From positions 1 through 64,000 of the forward strand of contig NBIV01000253.1 in assembly GCA_003194525.1 (NCBI GenBank): a DNA stretch of 64,000 nucleotides. Direction: 5' to 3'. The position numbers were made by a program, and so were the translations under genes. Source of the stretch: Gracilariopsis chorda (lineage: Eukaryota; Rhodophyta; Florideophyceae; Gracilariales; Gracilariaceae). Below the pieces are notes generated by a model, which searched no databases, was not told where the DNA came from, and worked only from the letters and a program-made list of their open reading frames with translations. Positions 41,346 to 54,461 of this stretch are shown here, piece by piece. The first letter of the stretch is position 1. The number at the start of each line of letters is the position of its first letter.

Positions 41346-43262
41346 ATGCCACCACCCTCTAAGGGTTCTCCTGCAAGATCGTCACGCGTTCCTCAGCCTG
41401 CTGCACCGCGTTCGCGTGGTTCTACCGTCGAGAACTCACCTACTGACGAGATCATTCCGGATGCTCGGAGAGCACCCTCTGTTGCTTCAGGTCCGCGAGA
41501 AGTTGCAATGGTTAATCAACCTGTGGTTGAGACACCGTCAGTGGTTATTCCTGGTGAAAATGATGCTTCGGAGTTATCTTGGCTCGAGTCTTGCCTGGGC
41601 ATCGCTGCTGCGACACATGTGGACCTCTTGCAGAGTGTAACCGAGCTTAGGCGTAAGTTTGAAGATGCACAGGTTCACGACGTCTCTAACGATCTACGTC
41701 GTTTGAGACAGGACGTGAATTCCATTTTGGAACATCTTGGTGCACCCGAGTATTTTATGAAGGGTTATCAGATATTTAACCATTTCGTTCGTGAAGCGAC
41801 AGTTCGAATCCACTCATGTCGGAATATTCTTGAAGAGACATATGGATGAAGCCGTAGACGCACGTGCTCAAGAAGAAGACGCATTGGTTGGTTCCATTCA
41901 CCGCTAGTGCAAACGAAGTCAGCGTAAATCCAAACAGGGAGTTCGCATCCATTCGGATTCATCAAATTCAGACTCTGACAGTCACTTGAGTGATTCCTCT
42001 TCGGATTTATCGATTTCCGATATCGATCATGGGAGATCTCGCGCGACACGTTCTAAGGCCACGTACCACACTCATGGAGTTATTCGCTCTCACGAGAAAA
42101 GACGGCGCCACGTTACGCTTAAAGAGCTGAAACCAACGAATCCTCTTTGCAGAAAACTGTTATCATATCGATATTATCGCTTTAACGATTCATCGAATGA
42201 TCTATCATCACGAGGAACCGGAAACGTCAGGGACTATATCAAAAGAAAGAGTCTCACCTTACGGAAGCGCTTTACTAGTGAAGACCCAATCTTGCTTCTT
42301 GACTTCCTCGCGAAGTTCGTTCAGGAGGCTGATATACTCGGGATGAGCGAAGCACAAGTGTATGTCACTCTAGCGTACTTGCTCGCCGGAATCGCTGAAG
42401 ATCAGTTCAATTCCGTTCGTGGATCTTCCCGTGCATCGGATGGTGGGATAACTTGTTGGCCAGAAGCGGTTCAATACTCAGGTCCTATGCAACTGGTAGT
42501 GCTATAAAGGATGCGATACTCGCTTTGCGCGATACAAGGCAGAAGCCTAGAGAGACCGAAACGGTTTATTAGAGGCTTTTGAATAAGGCGTTTCACCGTT
42601 GTGTTAATGTACATTCCGCCCAGGAACGCTGCATCATGTTTGTTCATGGTCTTGATGCTGGTACCAGAGCTTTGGTTGCTCGCCATCGTGAAGAGAAACG
42701 GAGAGTTACCTACTTCGAATTGGTTCAATTTGCCCAAGCCGAGGGAGATACTTATCGTGCTTGACATTCATCGAGAATTAGACCGCCGAGAGCTCTTCAG
42801 GTAGAAGGATCATCGTTTTTATCGCTATTTCGCGATAGAACCACAACCGGTGATAACGAAAACATCCATTTTGCCGGAAGTGACCCAGACTCGTTGGGAA
42901 CTATGGTTCCCCCGTCAACATCGACTCTGACCGCGGATGGAGAACCTGCGTGTTATGGAGGGGTTCGAGGTCTGGCAGCTCCGCTCGCTTATGCGAACAA
43001 CGGTACGCGTCACACCCGTCTGGGTTGGAAGGAAATAACACAACGTCGGGTGGATAATCGACCATGCAATGCCTCAGCCCAGCTGATATGCTTTATCTGC
43101 TACCTACATGGTCATGTTGCACCCAAATGCACATTCCCCATGCGGGACGGGTTGAAGATCATCACACAGTACGAAGCCCTCACGCCTGAGGAGAAGACTC
43201 GTGTTAGGAGTGCGTCATACAAACAACAGAAGTTCCTGCAAACTTACCTGCATCAGGTGTAA
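41346..43262 (+). pseudogene. gypsy-1 gag
   Basis: Begins MPPPSKGSPARSSRVPQPAA. A helical heptad region (DVSNDLRRLRQDVNSILEHL) and the capsid core (KLLSYRYYRFNDSSNDLSSR, DPILLLDFLAKFVQEADILG) are shared with gypsy-2. The CCHC knuckle CFICYLHGHVAPKC lies near 43092-43135. Fossil. Confidence 0.85.
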
Positions 43263-43489
43263 GCAGAAGATGTCATTCGAGCACCTAGCCTTGATAACCA
43301 GGTTGAAGACGGAATACCTGCGAATGGGGCTCAATCGAGATCCCCCGAAGTGGTCCATCTACCGAATCCGGTGCAACACGCTTAGAAAAACTTATCTCAG
43401 AAATTTCCGCTCCGGGAAGGGCGTCTTGTCAGCCGAAGTTAAAGACGGCAGAAAAACTTCGCTCCCCAGCTGTTAAAGTCCTTACACGG

Positions 43490-44500
43490 ATGATGGCTGA
43501 AACAGACGTTGACTCAGACGAGTTAATGGTTCTACGTCGACCATGGGTACGTTCCCGTAATCTCCGTATCCCGGATGCAGTCTTGGTGATGGAGAAGAGA
43601 AACTACAAAATTTATGCCGATCTTGGCGTCTCCAACCAGTTCATGGTCCGACAGTCGTCTGCTCTTGATACTGGAGCAGCACTAAAATTGATCCACGCAG
43701 ATTTGGTACCACCGACACTTCGCGGTAACATTCGCTTTGGGCCCACAATGGATATCGCCGACGCGAATAACAGCCCGCCGAAGACCTATGGGTATATATC
43801 ACTTCTGGTGAGATTAGGAAATTGTCTGGTACAACTGAACTTCGTTGTATGCGAAAAGCTCGCAGCACTGGTAATAATCGGTTGTGATTTCTGTGATTGC
43901 GTTGTTGAAGCTATTCGCCGTCGTGCGAAAAGAGTGAAGATGGAGAAAGGATCTACAGTGCCGATTGTACGGAAACCGTTGAAACGCGCTACGCGTAAGC
44001 GCGTTCCGATACCCGCCGCACAGGAGGTTACCGATATGAATCCAGTTTCCACGCAGCTTCGTATTTGCAAGTTCGTTGCAATACCACCGGAGTCGCAGAA
44101 CAGGGTGTCAGTTGTTACCAAACAGCATGGTGTGCAAGTCAATCAACCAATACCTTCAATTTACGACAATCATCAACTCGCACTGGCGAATGGTGTTGTC
44201 TCGGTTGAACCCGACAAACCTTTTCAGGTCCTGGTTGCTAACCATGGCCAAACCACCCAGTGGTTAGTCAAAAACCAAGTACTTGGTTCCGCTCTTCCGC
44301 ACCCGACAGCAATCGTTGCGACGAAGCTACCTGTTGCCACGGTTATCAGTATCGCAGAACCTAAGGAGGGGGGAGTGCTGGCGAAGCCGAAATCGCCCAA
44401 GCGAAGACCAAATACTGGTATTCAGTACCAACGGAACCCTGAAAGCGTATGGCACCGCCCTGTTTTAAACAAAAGGACCCTGTCGAGGAGTTGGAAAACT
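43490..44500 (+). pseudogene. gypsy-1 protease and linker
   Basis: The retropepsin signature LDTGAALKLIHADLVP is followed by VVCEKLAALVIIGCDFCD, the second conserved protease block (iiGcDfl). Arrangement and sequence parallel gypsy-2 at 60544-61500. Fossil. Confidence 0.8.
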
Positions 44501-46420
44501 TGGATTTAAGTCATGTCCCTGAGACACATTGCGAAAGATTGCGAGATACCCTGCTGGCTTTTACATCCCTGTGGGATGGCTGCCTCGGAAAAATTGGAAT
44601 AACAGAACACCGTAATGATCTTCGTCCAGATACAAGGCCAATTGCACAACACCCATATCTAGCAGGGCCGAAAGCTCGCGAAGAAGAGAAATCTCGAGTC
44701 GATAAGATGCTACGCCCTGGCGTGATAGAGCCTGCTCAATGGTCATGGGCATCACCAGTCGTGTTGGTTCCGAAACCCGATGGATCTTGGAGGTTCTGTA
44801 TTGCTTACCGACATCTTAATGCGGTTATCTTCAAAGATGTTTATCCAAATCCTCGGGTGGACGAATATCTCGACTCACCTGGGAGTGCTACCCTGTTCAC
44901 CGCCTTAGACGCCAACTAGGGTTGTTGGCAGGTTCCAATCCGAGAGGATGATTGAGTTAGAACCACATTCTTGTGTCACCAAGGATTGTTTAGGTTCAAA
45001 CGGATGCCCTTCGGGCTTACTAATGAACCTGCTACGTTCTAACGAGCTATTGATATATTGTTAGCTCGATTCAAGTGGAAAACCCGCTTGGTATACCTGG
45101 ACGATATCATAGTGGTTTCCGATAACGCGAATGACGACTTAACCCATGTACGCGACGCCATTCGTGTAATGCGCGATGCAGGAATAACTCTTAAGTTGAA
45201 GAAATGCGAGTTCTTTACAGATTCTGTGAAATACCTTGGACATATCAGTCGTCCTGGTTAAATCTCTGTGGATGAAGTTCGAATTAAAATCACTTAAGAA
45301 TGCGAAGCATCGAGTAATGCATAGGAAACTAAGATCCTTCTTTGGATTGTGTAACGTATACCGAAGTTTCGTAATCGGTTTTGCGGACATCGCAGCTCCT
45401 CTCAGCAGGCTCCCAACCAAGAGACAACCAGTGAGCTTGGTACCTTTTGGTGACGCAGAATCTACTGCTTTCTCCAAGCTTGTGGATGCTGTTACTTCAC
45501 CACCAATCTTGACTCTTTCCAAACTTGGGCTCCCATATGACGTGGACACTGATGCCAGTGATAACGAGGTTGGTTGTGCACTATTTCATATCACGGAAGA
45601 AGGTGTGAGACATCCCGTCGGATAGTGGTCGAGAAGTTTAAACGTGCACTATTTCATATCACGGAAGACGGTGTGAGAAATCCCGTCGGATACTGGTCGA
45701 GAAGTTTAAACGTGCACTATTTCATATCACGGAAGACGGTGTGAGAAATCCCGTCGGATACTGGTCGAGAAGTTTAAACATGCACGAACGTAGCTACTCC
45801 ATTTCTGAGAAAGAGTGTCTGGCCGTTGTATGGGCATTGACAACGCTCCGACCCTACATTTTGGGTACCCACTTTAAGGTATATACGGATCACGCGTGTC
45901 TCCGTTGGCTTTTGGAGATCACCGAACCTTCTGGTTACTTAATTCGTTGGCGCTTACGCCTATCGGAGTTCGATTTCGATATCTTATACAAGAAAGAATC
46001 TTCTAATGCTCACGCCGATGCATTATCCAGACTAGGAACTAATGCAGAAGCAGAAACGACAGCGAACCTGGATATACCATGCTTCATGGTTGGACACCTA
46101 CATGGAAGTGCTGAAATCTTTTCGGATGATGTATGCGACGGCATACTGGCTACCGAAAGCTCGGAAGCACCGGGTTGTTCATTTGTAACTATTGCTTTGG
46201 AGGAGATGATCCATGAAGAACAATTGGATTCGTTCTGCACGCAGATCCGAGCACGCCTCAATGGAGGAGATCGAATACCGTTCGTGGTGAATGATGAGGG
46301 CTATCTTGTTAGATTGATTGAATCTACACCACAAATTTTGGTATTGCAATCATCAGAACAGGGCGTCTTACATATATACCACTATTTGAAGTTAGCTCAC
46401 CCTGGAGGTCGAAAGTTATA
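44500..46420 (+). pseudogene. gypsy-1 reverse transcriptase and RNase H
   Basis: Recognisable blocks: VIEPAQWSWASPVVLVPKPD, FTALDAN, the active-site strand TRLVYLDDIIVVSD, FFGLCNVYRSFVIGFADI (connection), then RNase H with YSISEKECLAVVWALTTLRP and the DHACLRWLL strand. The order is that of Ty3/gypsy pol. Fossil, broken. Confidence 0.85.
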
Positions 46421-46429
46421 CTGAAGCCT

Positions 46430-47524
46430 CAGAAGAAACTTCTACTGGCTTGCTACGGCATTTGACTGCTATGCAGTTCGTCGTTCTTGTACAAAGTGTG
46501 CTAAGAATAACATGAAGCTACGTAGATACTCAAAGGAGTTAGCGTTATTCCCAGCTTGGGTACCACTGAGATTCGTCGCCATCGATGTACTTGGAGAGCA
46601 TATTCGCACAGCTCAAGGACACAAATTCTTAATTGTCATAACAGATGGGGTTATTAAACTGGTACGAATAGTGCCGTTGAAAAGGATTCTGCTAGTGCAG
46701 TGGCGCAAGCTTTTGCCACCTACTGGGTCTTCGTATACGGCGCGCCCGTGAATCTGCTCTCAGATAATGGAGGCCAACTCACTTCTAAGTTTTTCCAAGA
46801 TGTCTGTCGAATATTGACGATCAAGAACTTGGTTACAACGACCTATCACCCCCAAAGCAGTGGGCATGTAGAACGATTTAATCGTCCAATGCTTAATGCA
46901 TTAAAATCCTATGTGGCGGATCACCCCAAGGAATGGGACTTATACACCGATTCTATCACGTATGCCTACAATACCCAGTTTCATCGGGTTACTTCGCTTT
47001 CACCTTTTGAGCTGGTCTTGTCCCGTATCCCAACACTCTTGGCTATCGAGGCACAACCGACTCTCTCAAAGTACCCTTCGCCAGGTTTATACGGTGAATC
47101 ATGGAAAAGATGGCTAACAACGATAGTACCGATGGCTCGGAAAGCTATGACGAAAGCTCAGAACGCGTACAAGCGTAATTTCGATAGCAATGTTCGTACA
47201 TCTCTTCCAAAGGTTGCTACAAACGACTTTTTATTCGTACGCAAAGAGTACTATAATCTTTTGAGGAACGCCATCAAAAGCTCTCCCCAATCGTGGATGG
47301 ACCCTATCGAGTGGTATCTACTGATGCGAACACAGTTTTGTTGTATATTAACAATCAACACGAACAGATATCATGCGATCGCGTCACCCACGCTCCAAAT
47401 CCTAACATGGAAGTGGTTATCGCTCCTGCGACGCTTTAAGGGGTATTCCAATCGCATGAACCGCAGCGTACGGATTCTACGTCCTTTTGCCCTGCGATTC
47501 TTCCCACACCAGATCGTGGTTTAA
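46430..47524 (+). pseudogene. gypsy-1 integrase
   Basis: The zinc-binding region ends RRSCTKCAKNNMKLRRYSKE; the catalytic core contains VAIDVLGEHIRTAQGHKFLI, PVNLLSDNGGQLTSKFFQDV and TTYHPQSSGHVERFNRPMLN (D, D and E of the DDE triad). The C-terminal part shows PKVATNDFLFVRKEY (GPY/F-like). Fossil. Confidence 0.85.
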
Positions 47525-48682
47525 CCGATCTACCTTCGCAATCGGATTCTCAAATCGTTGAATCTCGTGTTACACAACGGAATAATTCTCAAATACTCAC
47601 TCGAGTAACACCCCCACCTGAGGTTCTTTCCGCTCCCCCAGCTCCGTATGAAGAGGGCGGAGGTTGCTGGTGAAATTGCTGTCAATATATCACCATCACA
47701 GGAAAATACACTCGCTGGATCTCGTCGCAACACTGCGTTGGCTTCAGAGGAGGGAACCTCTACTAAGGAAGCGAAACTTCAAGGTATAAGAGATGCTACG
47801 CCTCAACTCAAAGAGAGTAACGTTAGTAAGGGTCAGAATACCCCATTATGAGAAGACAATACTGGTAACACCAATGCTGTGATTGAACCGTCATCTTCAA
47901 CGAAGAAGGACAATCGCACTCGCCAAATTGTGAACCGCACCAAGGAGACGGTCTTTGCAGACCCATATCCGATTTCTTAAGGCGATTTGCAAACTAATTT
48001 GGTCGATCTCGTGATGTAGAGAAGAACGAAGCTCCATGAAATTATTGAAGTCAATTCTGAGAACTTTTGGGCACAAGCCATACCATCGTTGGAGAAATTG
48101 GACGCAATGGCCCACGCCGTGACAGCCTTTTTGTTAGAAAATACGGAGAACCGGACTACAGTGCCAAAGAACGCCAATGCGTGTGCACACGCTCCGTTCC
48201 GAACGTGCGAGGACGCAACATCATTGGGCGATGCACAATAATCTTGCAGCTCTCGTGGACTTGACCCAAACCAATCAGATGGTGGCAAAAGCACAGTGTT
48301 CGGTGAACCGCCACCCCGGCGCAATGAGTGCAGTGTGTGAGTGTCTCCGTAGCAACGGTACATCCGCATGGATAAAGAGAACTTCTCGAGTCTCCGAGGC
48401 CACCATTCCGCGGTTACGCGCTCATGGGGAACTTTCTTTAGCTCGTTGTTCTCATGAGAGTACCTACTTTCAAAAAAACTTCGCGTACCGCCGTTTGGAC
48501 GTATATGATAAGTTGTCATATCGTCGCCGCGACGATATACGACGAAGTCGTGAAGCTGTCACCGCTCCCAAAGAGGGTTATTACTGCCCCTGGTGGTGCC
48601 CCGAGCTCTACTTTGGGTTGCACAAGAGACACCGGCCCACAGTACGGGTCATGATGGTGGAGAAGTCAGAATTGTATTCAAA

Positions 48683-48832
48683 AGAGTTCGTCGTGGAACG
48701 TATCGTACGTCATGAAGCTCGTGATGGATTACTACAGTATCTCATCAGCTGGTATGGATATTCAACCAAGAAGGATACATGGGAGCCTATAGAGCACCTC
48801 CCAAGGTCCAAGATTATATCTTATCATCATAG
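48683..48832 (+). pseudogene. gypsy-1 chromodomain
   Basis: FVVERIVRHEARDGLLQYLI then SWYGYSTKKDTWEPIEHLPR: a canonical chromodomain fold (hydrophobic strand, KWxGY-like SWYGY, DTWEP, terminal helix). It identifies the element as a chromovirus-type gypsy. In that group the domain guides integration to marked chromatin. Fossil. Confidence 0.85.
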
Positions 48833-49691
48833 GACCCGGTGGGCTCTCCCATCCAACTTGGATAATGCGCAAGTTGGACAACCACACTTGGTAAGATCCC
48901 GCAGGACGTTGATACTACTGCGACGCAGTATGTGAAGGGAATCGAAGAGAGTGATGAGTTGAGAACTCTTATAGGAGTGAAGGTTCCAGATTTATTTCCC
49001 TATACTCACCGAATTAACTGTTTCACCGAAGAAACGGTTTATGAAGATATGCATCATGCTCATGAAGTACACGAAGAAGAAGTATGAAGACACAAGTTTG
49101 TTTATCCTGTGTTCGGAAGAACTATCACTAGGTGATCGAGTACCACTATGTTGCTACACTCCCGATGAGGGACCAGCATCACCTTGGTTTGACGCTCCTG
49201 GCGTATGCTGCGCTGCTGACGCTACAAGCTGGCTCACTTCATTCATACCAGGCGAAACTGGTGTACTCAGATTCAACATGTTAGCTCGAAATGCCGTGAA
49301 TTCTGCGAATACCGCAAATGGCGGTGGAGCACTCTGCTGAGTTCTCAGATTCCAACCGGATGGTGGCACGGCTCCTGTAGCGGATGCTTCGGCTGCGGAG
49401 CCGAAGGGCAACCAATTATCTGGTGCACGCTCGTCAGCGGAGGCTGAGAGAGACCAGCAGAGCTGGAGGCACCCGGGAGAGGATTGGACGGAATGTTCGT
49501 TGGTATCCTCGGAGGAGCTGATAATTGGTATTCCAAAGTATTATTCGAGTTCGAGTTTGACGCTTCGGATATCTGGTGTGTATGGCCTGATTTGCATGGA
49601 ACAGGAATGTCGGAGGAATTCATCGTGAGTCTGTTATTTAAGCACTTTGCTGCCTGCAAGTTCCGCTCGAAGAGCGTGGGAACCCTCGGCT

Positions 49692-49704
49692 GAGGAGGGG
49701 GAGA
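49692..49704 (+). other. gypsy-1 polypurine tract
   Basis: GAGGAGGGGGAGA lies directly before the 3' LTR, as expected of the plus-strand primer of LTR elements. Confidence 0.7.
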
Positions 49705-50641
49705 TGTTGTGCAACGCAAAATGTGTGGAAATCGCGATGATGCTACTCATAGGAGTGCCACGCGGTTACCGTGGCGTTTCTACAGTATATGAGTTGGAAC
49801 CGTACGAGGTGATGCCCATGGGATAGTTTTCGGTGTGAAGTTTCAGCTAGGAAGGTAGGAATCTAGAATGCATTGCAGGATGAGTGGACGCGTGTGCGCG
49901 TGTGTGACAGCACCGTGCTGTAGTGTTATGTTTTACTTGGGTTGATTCCTCAGGGTGCCTGACACTGGCCTGGCCACGTGTGTAGACCTGAGGAGGTGTG
50001 CACTCTTGTAGTTAATTATTATGATTTATTATGGTAGTGTACCTACTTAGGGGAGAGTGACTTCGTTATCGCGAGCACTATGTAAAGTTAACCCAAGAAT
50101 TCGGTCATTCATAACTGTTCAGTTTGACCTAAGTTAACAGGCTCTGGATTTTGACGTCTTTGCGCCGTGTACTACTTCTCGGGGAGGGTCACCGCATTCG
50201 GTTTGCTCAATTTACCCGCTCGGTAAACCTACAAGTACTCTATGTTATAATTGTCATGTGGCATTTATTTACCGTGTGGTACTGGTATCGCCCCTGTATT
50301 GGGTAGTTTTTCCGATACATCCCGTGCATGTGCACCCTCCGTCAGGTCTGTTTCCGCTTTCCGCACGACACGCCGAGTGGTTTTTTCCCGTCCTCGGAAG
50401 GCACCATTCACCCGGTATATTCTAAACCGCCGCATCGCATGGCCCACTGGTCTCTGGTTTAACCGTCTTTCTGGCTCCGGGTCACCTTTCTTTATCCATT
50501 TCTGTGGTGAATCCAAAATACATACGGAGTTATGCCCTTATTACGGGTATACAGAGGGCTCTGTCACTGGGTCTGCCTCCACAGAGAGCAATTTCCCCAA
50601 CACCTTGAGTGCGATACCCAACCTTCGGGATTTGCACTACT
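49705..50641 (+). repeat. gypsy-1 3' LTR (937 bp)
   Basis: Starts TGTTGTGCAACGC and ends TTGCACTACT, next to the target duplication CCGCT. Homologous over its whole length to the two pieces of the 5' LTR. Confidence 0.9.
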
Positions 50642-50648
50642 CCGCTCA

Positions 50649-51110
50649 TTAGGAAAAGCACATATCAGAGTGATGACTCGATACAGAGAAACGTGGATTC
50701 GCGGAAACGTACAACAGAACTTGTAATGTATACAGTCTGGAGTTCTGTTGAAACAATACGCTCTTTCTCGTCAAGACGATTGATACGCCTCCGAGCATTT
50801 CCAGCCTAACAGGCGAATATATTCTTACTGGCATTGCATCTTTCTTTTTCTCCATAGTGGAATCCTGGAGTTCCACCATCAATTGTGTCTTTGACACGAC
50901 TTTCACATGTTTGCGTAGTGCTTTTGCCTTCATCTTAAAGGATTCGGAAAGTATACATGTCAGTCATCGATATAACTCTTCTGACATGTTCTTAAGCATA
51001 ATAATTATCCTTATGCATGCTATTCTTACTTACTGGTGGAAAGCCACAAATTTCTCCTGTAACTTCTCGACCATGGTATACAACATCCTCAATTGCTTCA
51101 GTAAATCCCA
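50649..51110 (-). CDS. coding-like minus-strand segment beyond the gypsy insertion
   Basis: A minus-strand ATG at 50933 opens 94 codons (MKAKALRKHVKVVSKTQLMV ... VRLEMLGGVSIVLTRKSVLF). Upstream on the same strand, about 51034-51118 encodes LLKQLRMLYTMVEKLQEKFV followed by a donor-like CCAGTAAGTAAG, and TCCTTTAAG precedes the ATG, so two exons separated by about 100 nt are possible although the phase could not be matched. Helical and basic. Family unknown. The segment ends against the gypsy target site. Confidence 0.4.
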
Positions 51111-51126
51111 GCTGATGCAGTCTTAG

Positions 51127-53025
51127 TTCTTTGAATGATAATCAAGGATTGCGATCCAGGACATTGACTGTATTTCAATCGAAGAGATAGGTTGTTTCAT
51201 GCTGATTGAACTACTGCATCCTTTCTTGGCCTTCAAAAACGATTCCAAACAGGTTTCGTAATTATTTTCTTACTTTAAATACAAATCATCTATAATATTG
51301 TAATTCAGAAAGCAATTGAGACCACTAAATCCGGAAATACTCGCCACTCGCCTAGGTAGTTACTTGCGTATTGCTTTCGCACAAATAGGTCTCCCATCGT
51401 CTGCTTGAAACGAAGCAAAGAAGCGAATTGGAGCAGACCAAAGATCTTGCACTTAGAAGCAATCTAAAACACTTTCACCATCGCGTTCAGGGTTAGTGTG
51501 TGTCAACCTTGCATCAGCTACGCTAACTCTGCTACCACTTACGGCATAAGCCCAACAAAGGTTCGTTAATATGTTTCTGCGGCACAAATGTATATGCAAG
51601 ACTCACAACATTGCTCACGATCCACAAAAAAGTTTTATTGGCCTTCTAAAACTACAAAAATCTTTTACTAAGTCAAGCACAAGCCAAGACAGGTATGTGC
51701 TATCATGCCGTTCTGAAGCTTCGTAATTTGGCGATATCGTTACTACAGCTACTTTGAACACTGTTTTGATGCTTTGAAAACCAATGTTTGCCCTCTTTGA
51801 ATGCAAACGAAAGTGATATAAAATGTTCTTTGTTCAATGATGCTTGCACTACTAACAAAGCATTATTCAGATACATCTGTGAGTTGGCTTAAAAACATAT
51901 TTTTGGCGACCACAAATGCGGCTTTTTGGCCTACCCATCTGTATATAGGTGTTATAACTGCCCATTGGACCCCCAAAAAACCTTGATTTTAATTTGATTT
52001 CTTTTATTTCTCAATTTATTGGAAAACAATTGACATAATGGTATGCACAAGATAAATCTTAAAACAAAAAGTTTAGATGTTTATATTGTATCGAATAAGG
52101 AATGTAGAAATATTTTCATTATATTTGACAAAATGTTTTAAACATCAATTCCAAATAGTTGCTATCAACATTTTGTTGATATGTAGAATACTGTTTGTGT
52201 TGCCATGGCTTCAAAGGAATAGGTTTTATTTATGAATGAGACCTTTGTCTAACCTACCTTAACATTTTTGGGACATTGGCAACCGCGTTAAAAACTCACT
52301 AAAATACATGAATATAATCTTTTTCGCGCGCCTACTTGGCGTCCCATAATTCATGCAGAGCTATTACTAACGCAGTTTTTTGAAGTCCAAAGAGTTTTGG
52401 CAGTGAAAACTAAACTTTTTCGATGTTTCAAAACTGCGCTAACGGGCTTTGCACGGGGCTAAAGGTGTTTCCTCAACACCGCTTTCCTTGTTTTTAGATA
52501 TAAAAGTTATGAACAAGTTATGTTGTTTACTTAAAAATTGGTTTTCGAAGGTCTTTGCTATCTGAAGCTTAAAAGTTGTATATGTTCAACTGGGTTACGT
52601 TTTAGCAGAGTGGTTAGATTTTAAAGATTTGGTTACTCCAGAAAGCAACCAAACGTACGACTTTAGTAACATGCATTGCGTAACATTATTGTGCAAAAGT
52701 ATTGCTCTTTGCAATATCATGCAATGAGTACTGGGAATCGAGCAACGATACAGCACTGTGAATGGACTGACTGTGGCCGCTCATTAGAACGAACCACAGG
52801 GTCAACACACTAGCCTTATAGATATTGAATAAATAGACTGACCGTTCTTACTCTCCCCAGGGAAAATGAAGCGGACAGAGCGACAAGCGCTCCATGGTAG
52901 CATCGCTGCGGGCATACGACGGGCCTGAAAGCGATTATAGAATATAGGACATCGATAGTTGTTATCGATAGGCAGACAGTGGCGGCCACCGCAACAGTAC
53001 ACGCAAGAAAGTTGACCGTTCAGAG
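51127..53025. other. 1.9 kb AT-rich stretch without a supported gene
   Basis: Frames are short (the longest about 80 codons near 52802-53041 on the minus strand). From 51950 to 52760 the DNA is very AT-rich with T runs. No paired repeats or element ends were found. Confidence 0.4.
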
Positions 53026-53870
53026 GTGTTTCAGCATTCACTGCTTATCAAAACCCACCTACGAGCTCAAAGAAGCTCGTCTCTTTGCCCTCCAAAAAGA
53101 CCGGCTTCCCTAGCTGCACTTCGAGCGCGCTATGGCTGCTCGGTGTTGCCATCCATACCCCTCACGGGCTTCTCTTTGCGTCTGCCTTTCTACGCGTGGG
53201 TTTTTTGTTTTTCCAACCCATCCCGACTCTGCTACTCTTAACTCTGTTGTTATCGGCGCCGCCTGGCCGCAATTGGAATCAAACTACACCGGTTTTAACT
53301 TTTGGCTGGTTCTTCTCCTATCCTCGAGCTGCATCTCTCATACCACGAGCAGCCTGCGTCTTTACTCCGCGCCACCTCTACGCTGACCTATCATCAGCTT
53401 CCGCGTCTGGCTCACCTTTTCTTCCCCCAGCCCGCTTCTTCAGCACTGAACCACCAGCTTTTGCCTTTGGATTGCGTTCTCCGACCCTCTGAACTGCCTC
53501 CACCATACCACTGCCGGACTTGCACCTTATTTGGCGTCACATCTTCTACCACCGCACACCACCTTCTGCCATTGAACCCCCCACTGATTCCACCATTGGG
53601 CCCCCCCGCCCAAGGACACCGACTTCCGCCTGTGAAGGCTCCCAGTGGTTTCCGCCTTTGCCTCCATTCACACCGGCTCCTGGTTTTGGCCTTCCCCTGC
53701 GGCTTCTGCCTTTGCCCCCCCCTTCCCCGTCTTCCGCCTTGGCCCCCCCGCCCGTCAATCTCTCTTCACGCCCTCACTGGTAACACCGTCTGCCTACCAC
53801 AGAACCGTGCTTCCAGTGCGCAACATTTCGAAGTTCTGAACACAAGTTCTCACCTGTCCATACCCCACTA
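53026..53870. other. pyrimidine-rich low-complexity tract
   Basis: The plus strand is strongly C/T-rich, giving three overlapping Pro/Ser/Leu-rich frames (up to 189 codons, 53302-53871) in all plus-strand phases. Frames open in several phases together are a composition effect, so no gene is called. It may be part of a promoter or of an LTR. Confidence 0.45.
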
Positions 53871-54461
53871 GGAATGTTGACTGTAAGACGAGATAATAAG
53901 TCCCAAATACGGCCTCTCCAGCCATTACCCATGCATGGAAGTTGGAGACTAGTCTCTCAAGAGTCTGCAAGCTGAGTACCGTAAGGGAACCAAAAGAGAA
54001 CTTCAACCAATCTGGTGGCGAGTAAACACACTAGATATCCTGCTCAGCTAGGATATGGCTGCGAACCGTCGGTGACAGAGTGTCTCATGGTTTAGCCTGG
54101 ACTCCAATTACAGATAAACAAGCAAATTGGAGCACGTTTGCCCAGCAAGTAACCTAAAGAGATCCGAGAGGGTAAACTGGTAAACACCTATCCTGCTGTT
54201 AGTTACCTCTCCTGGACATCCTGTACATTACACGAACCCTCGTTCTGGATTGCGCAGAAATTGGGCAGGCTGTTGAAAGCACATTTCACCGAGGTAGTTT
54301 TACTCGGAGCCAGGGGTTGAACTTTAGGGGTTTGGGAGGAGCATCTCCTGCCATTGGATCCGAACGTTCAAGAAGTAAAAGACGGATCCCTCCTCCAGTA
54401 GGACCTCTGTGAAGAAGTTTTATCTGGCTCCTTATCTGCTTCTCGCGGAGAGTTTATTTTG

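Larger units (their letters stand above)
37412..50641 (+). mobile_element. Ty3/gypsy chromodomain LTR retrotransposon (gypsy-1), old, broken
   Basis: The element is flanked by 5-bp direct repeats CCGCT (37407-37411 and 50642-50646). LTRs start TGTTGTGCAACGC-like at 37412 and 49705. After subtracting the pogo insertion (37495-40245 plus one TA) the element is about 10.5 kb. Order: LTR, gag with zinc knuckle, protease, reverse transcriptase, RNase H, integrase, chromodomain, polypurine tract, LTR. The LTRs look about 85-90% identical and the coding region has many breaks (of the order of ten), so it is an old copy. It belongs to the same family as the element at 57462-64000. Confidence 0.9.

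Noticed and set aside
53085-53871. Pro-rich secreted protein gene
   Set aside because: Three plus-strand phases are open together because of C/T-rich composition; no preferred frame, signal peptide or conserved motif.
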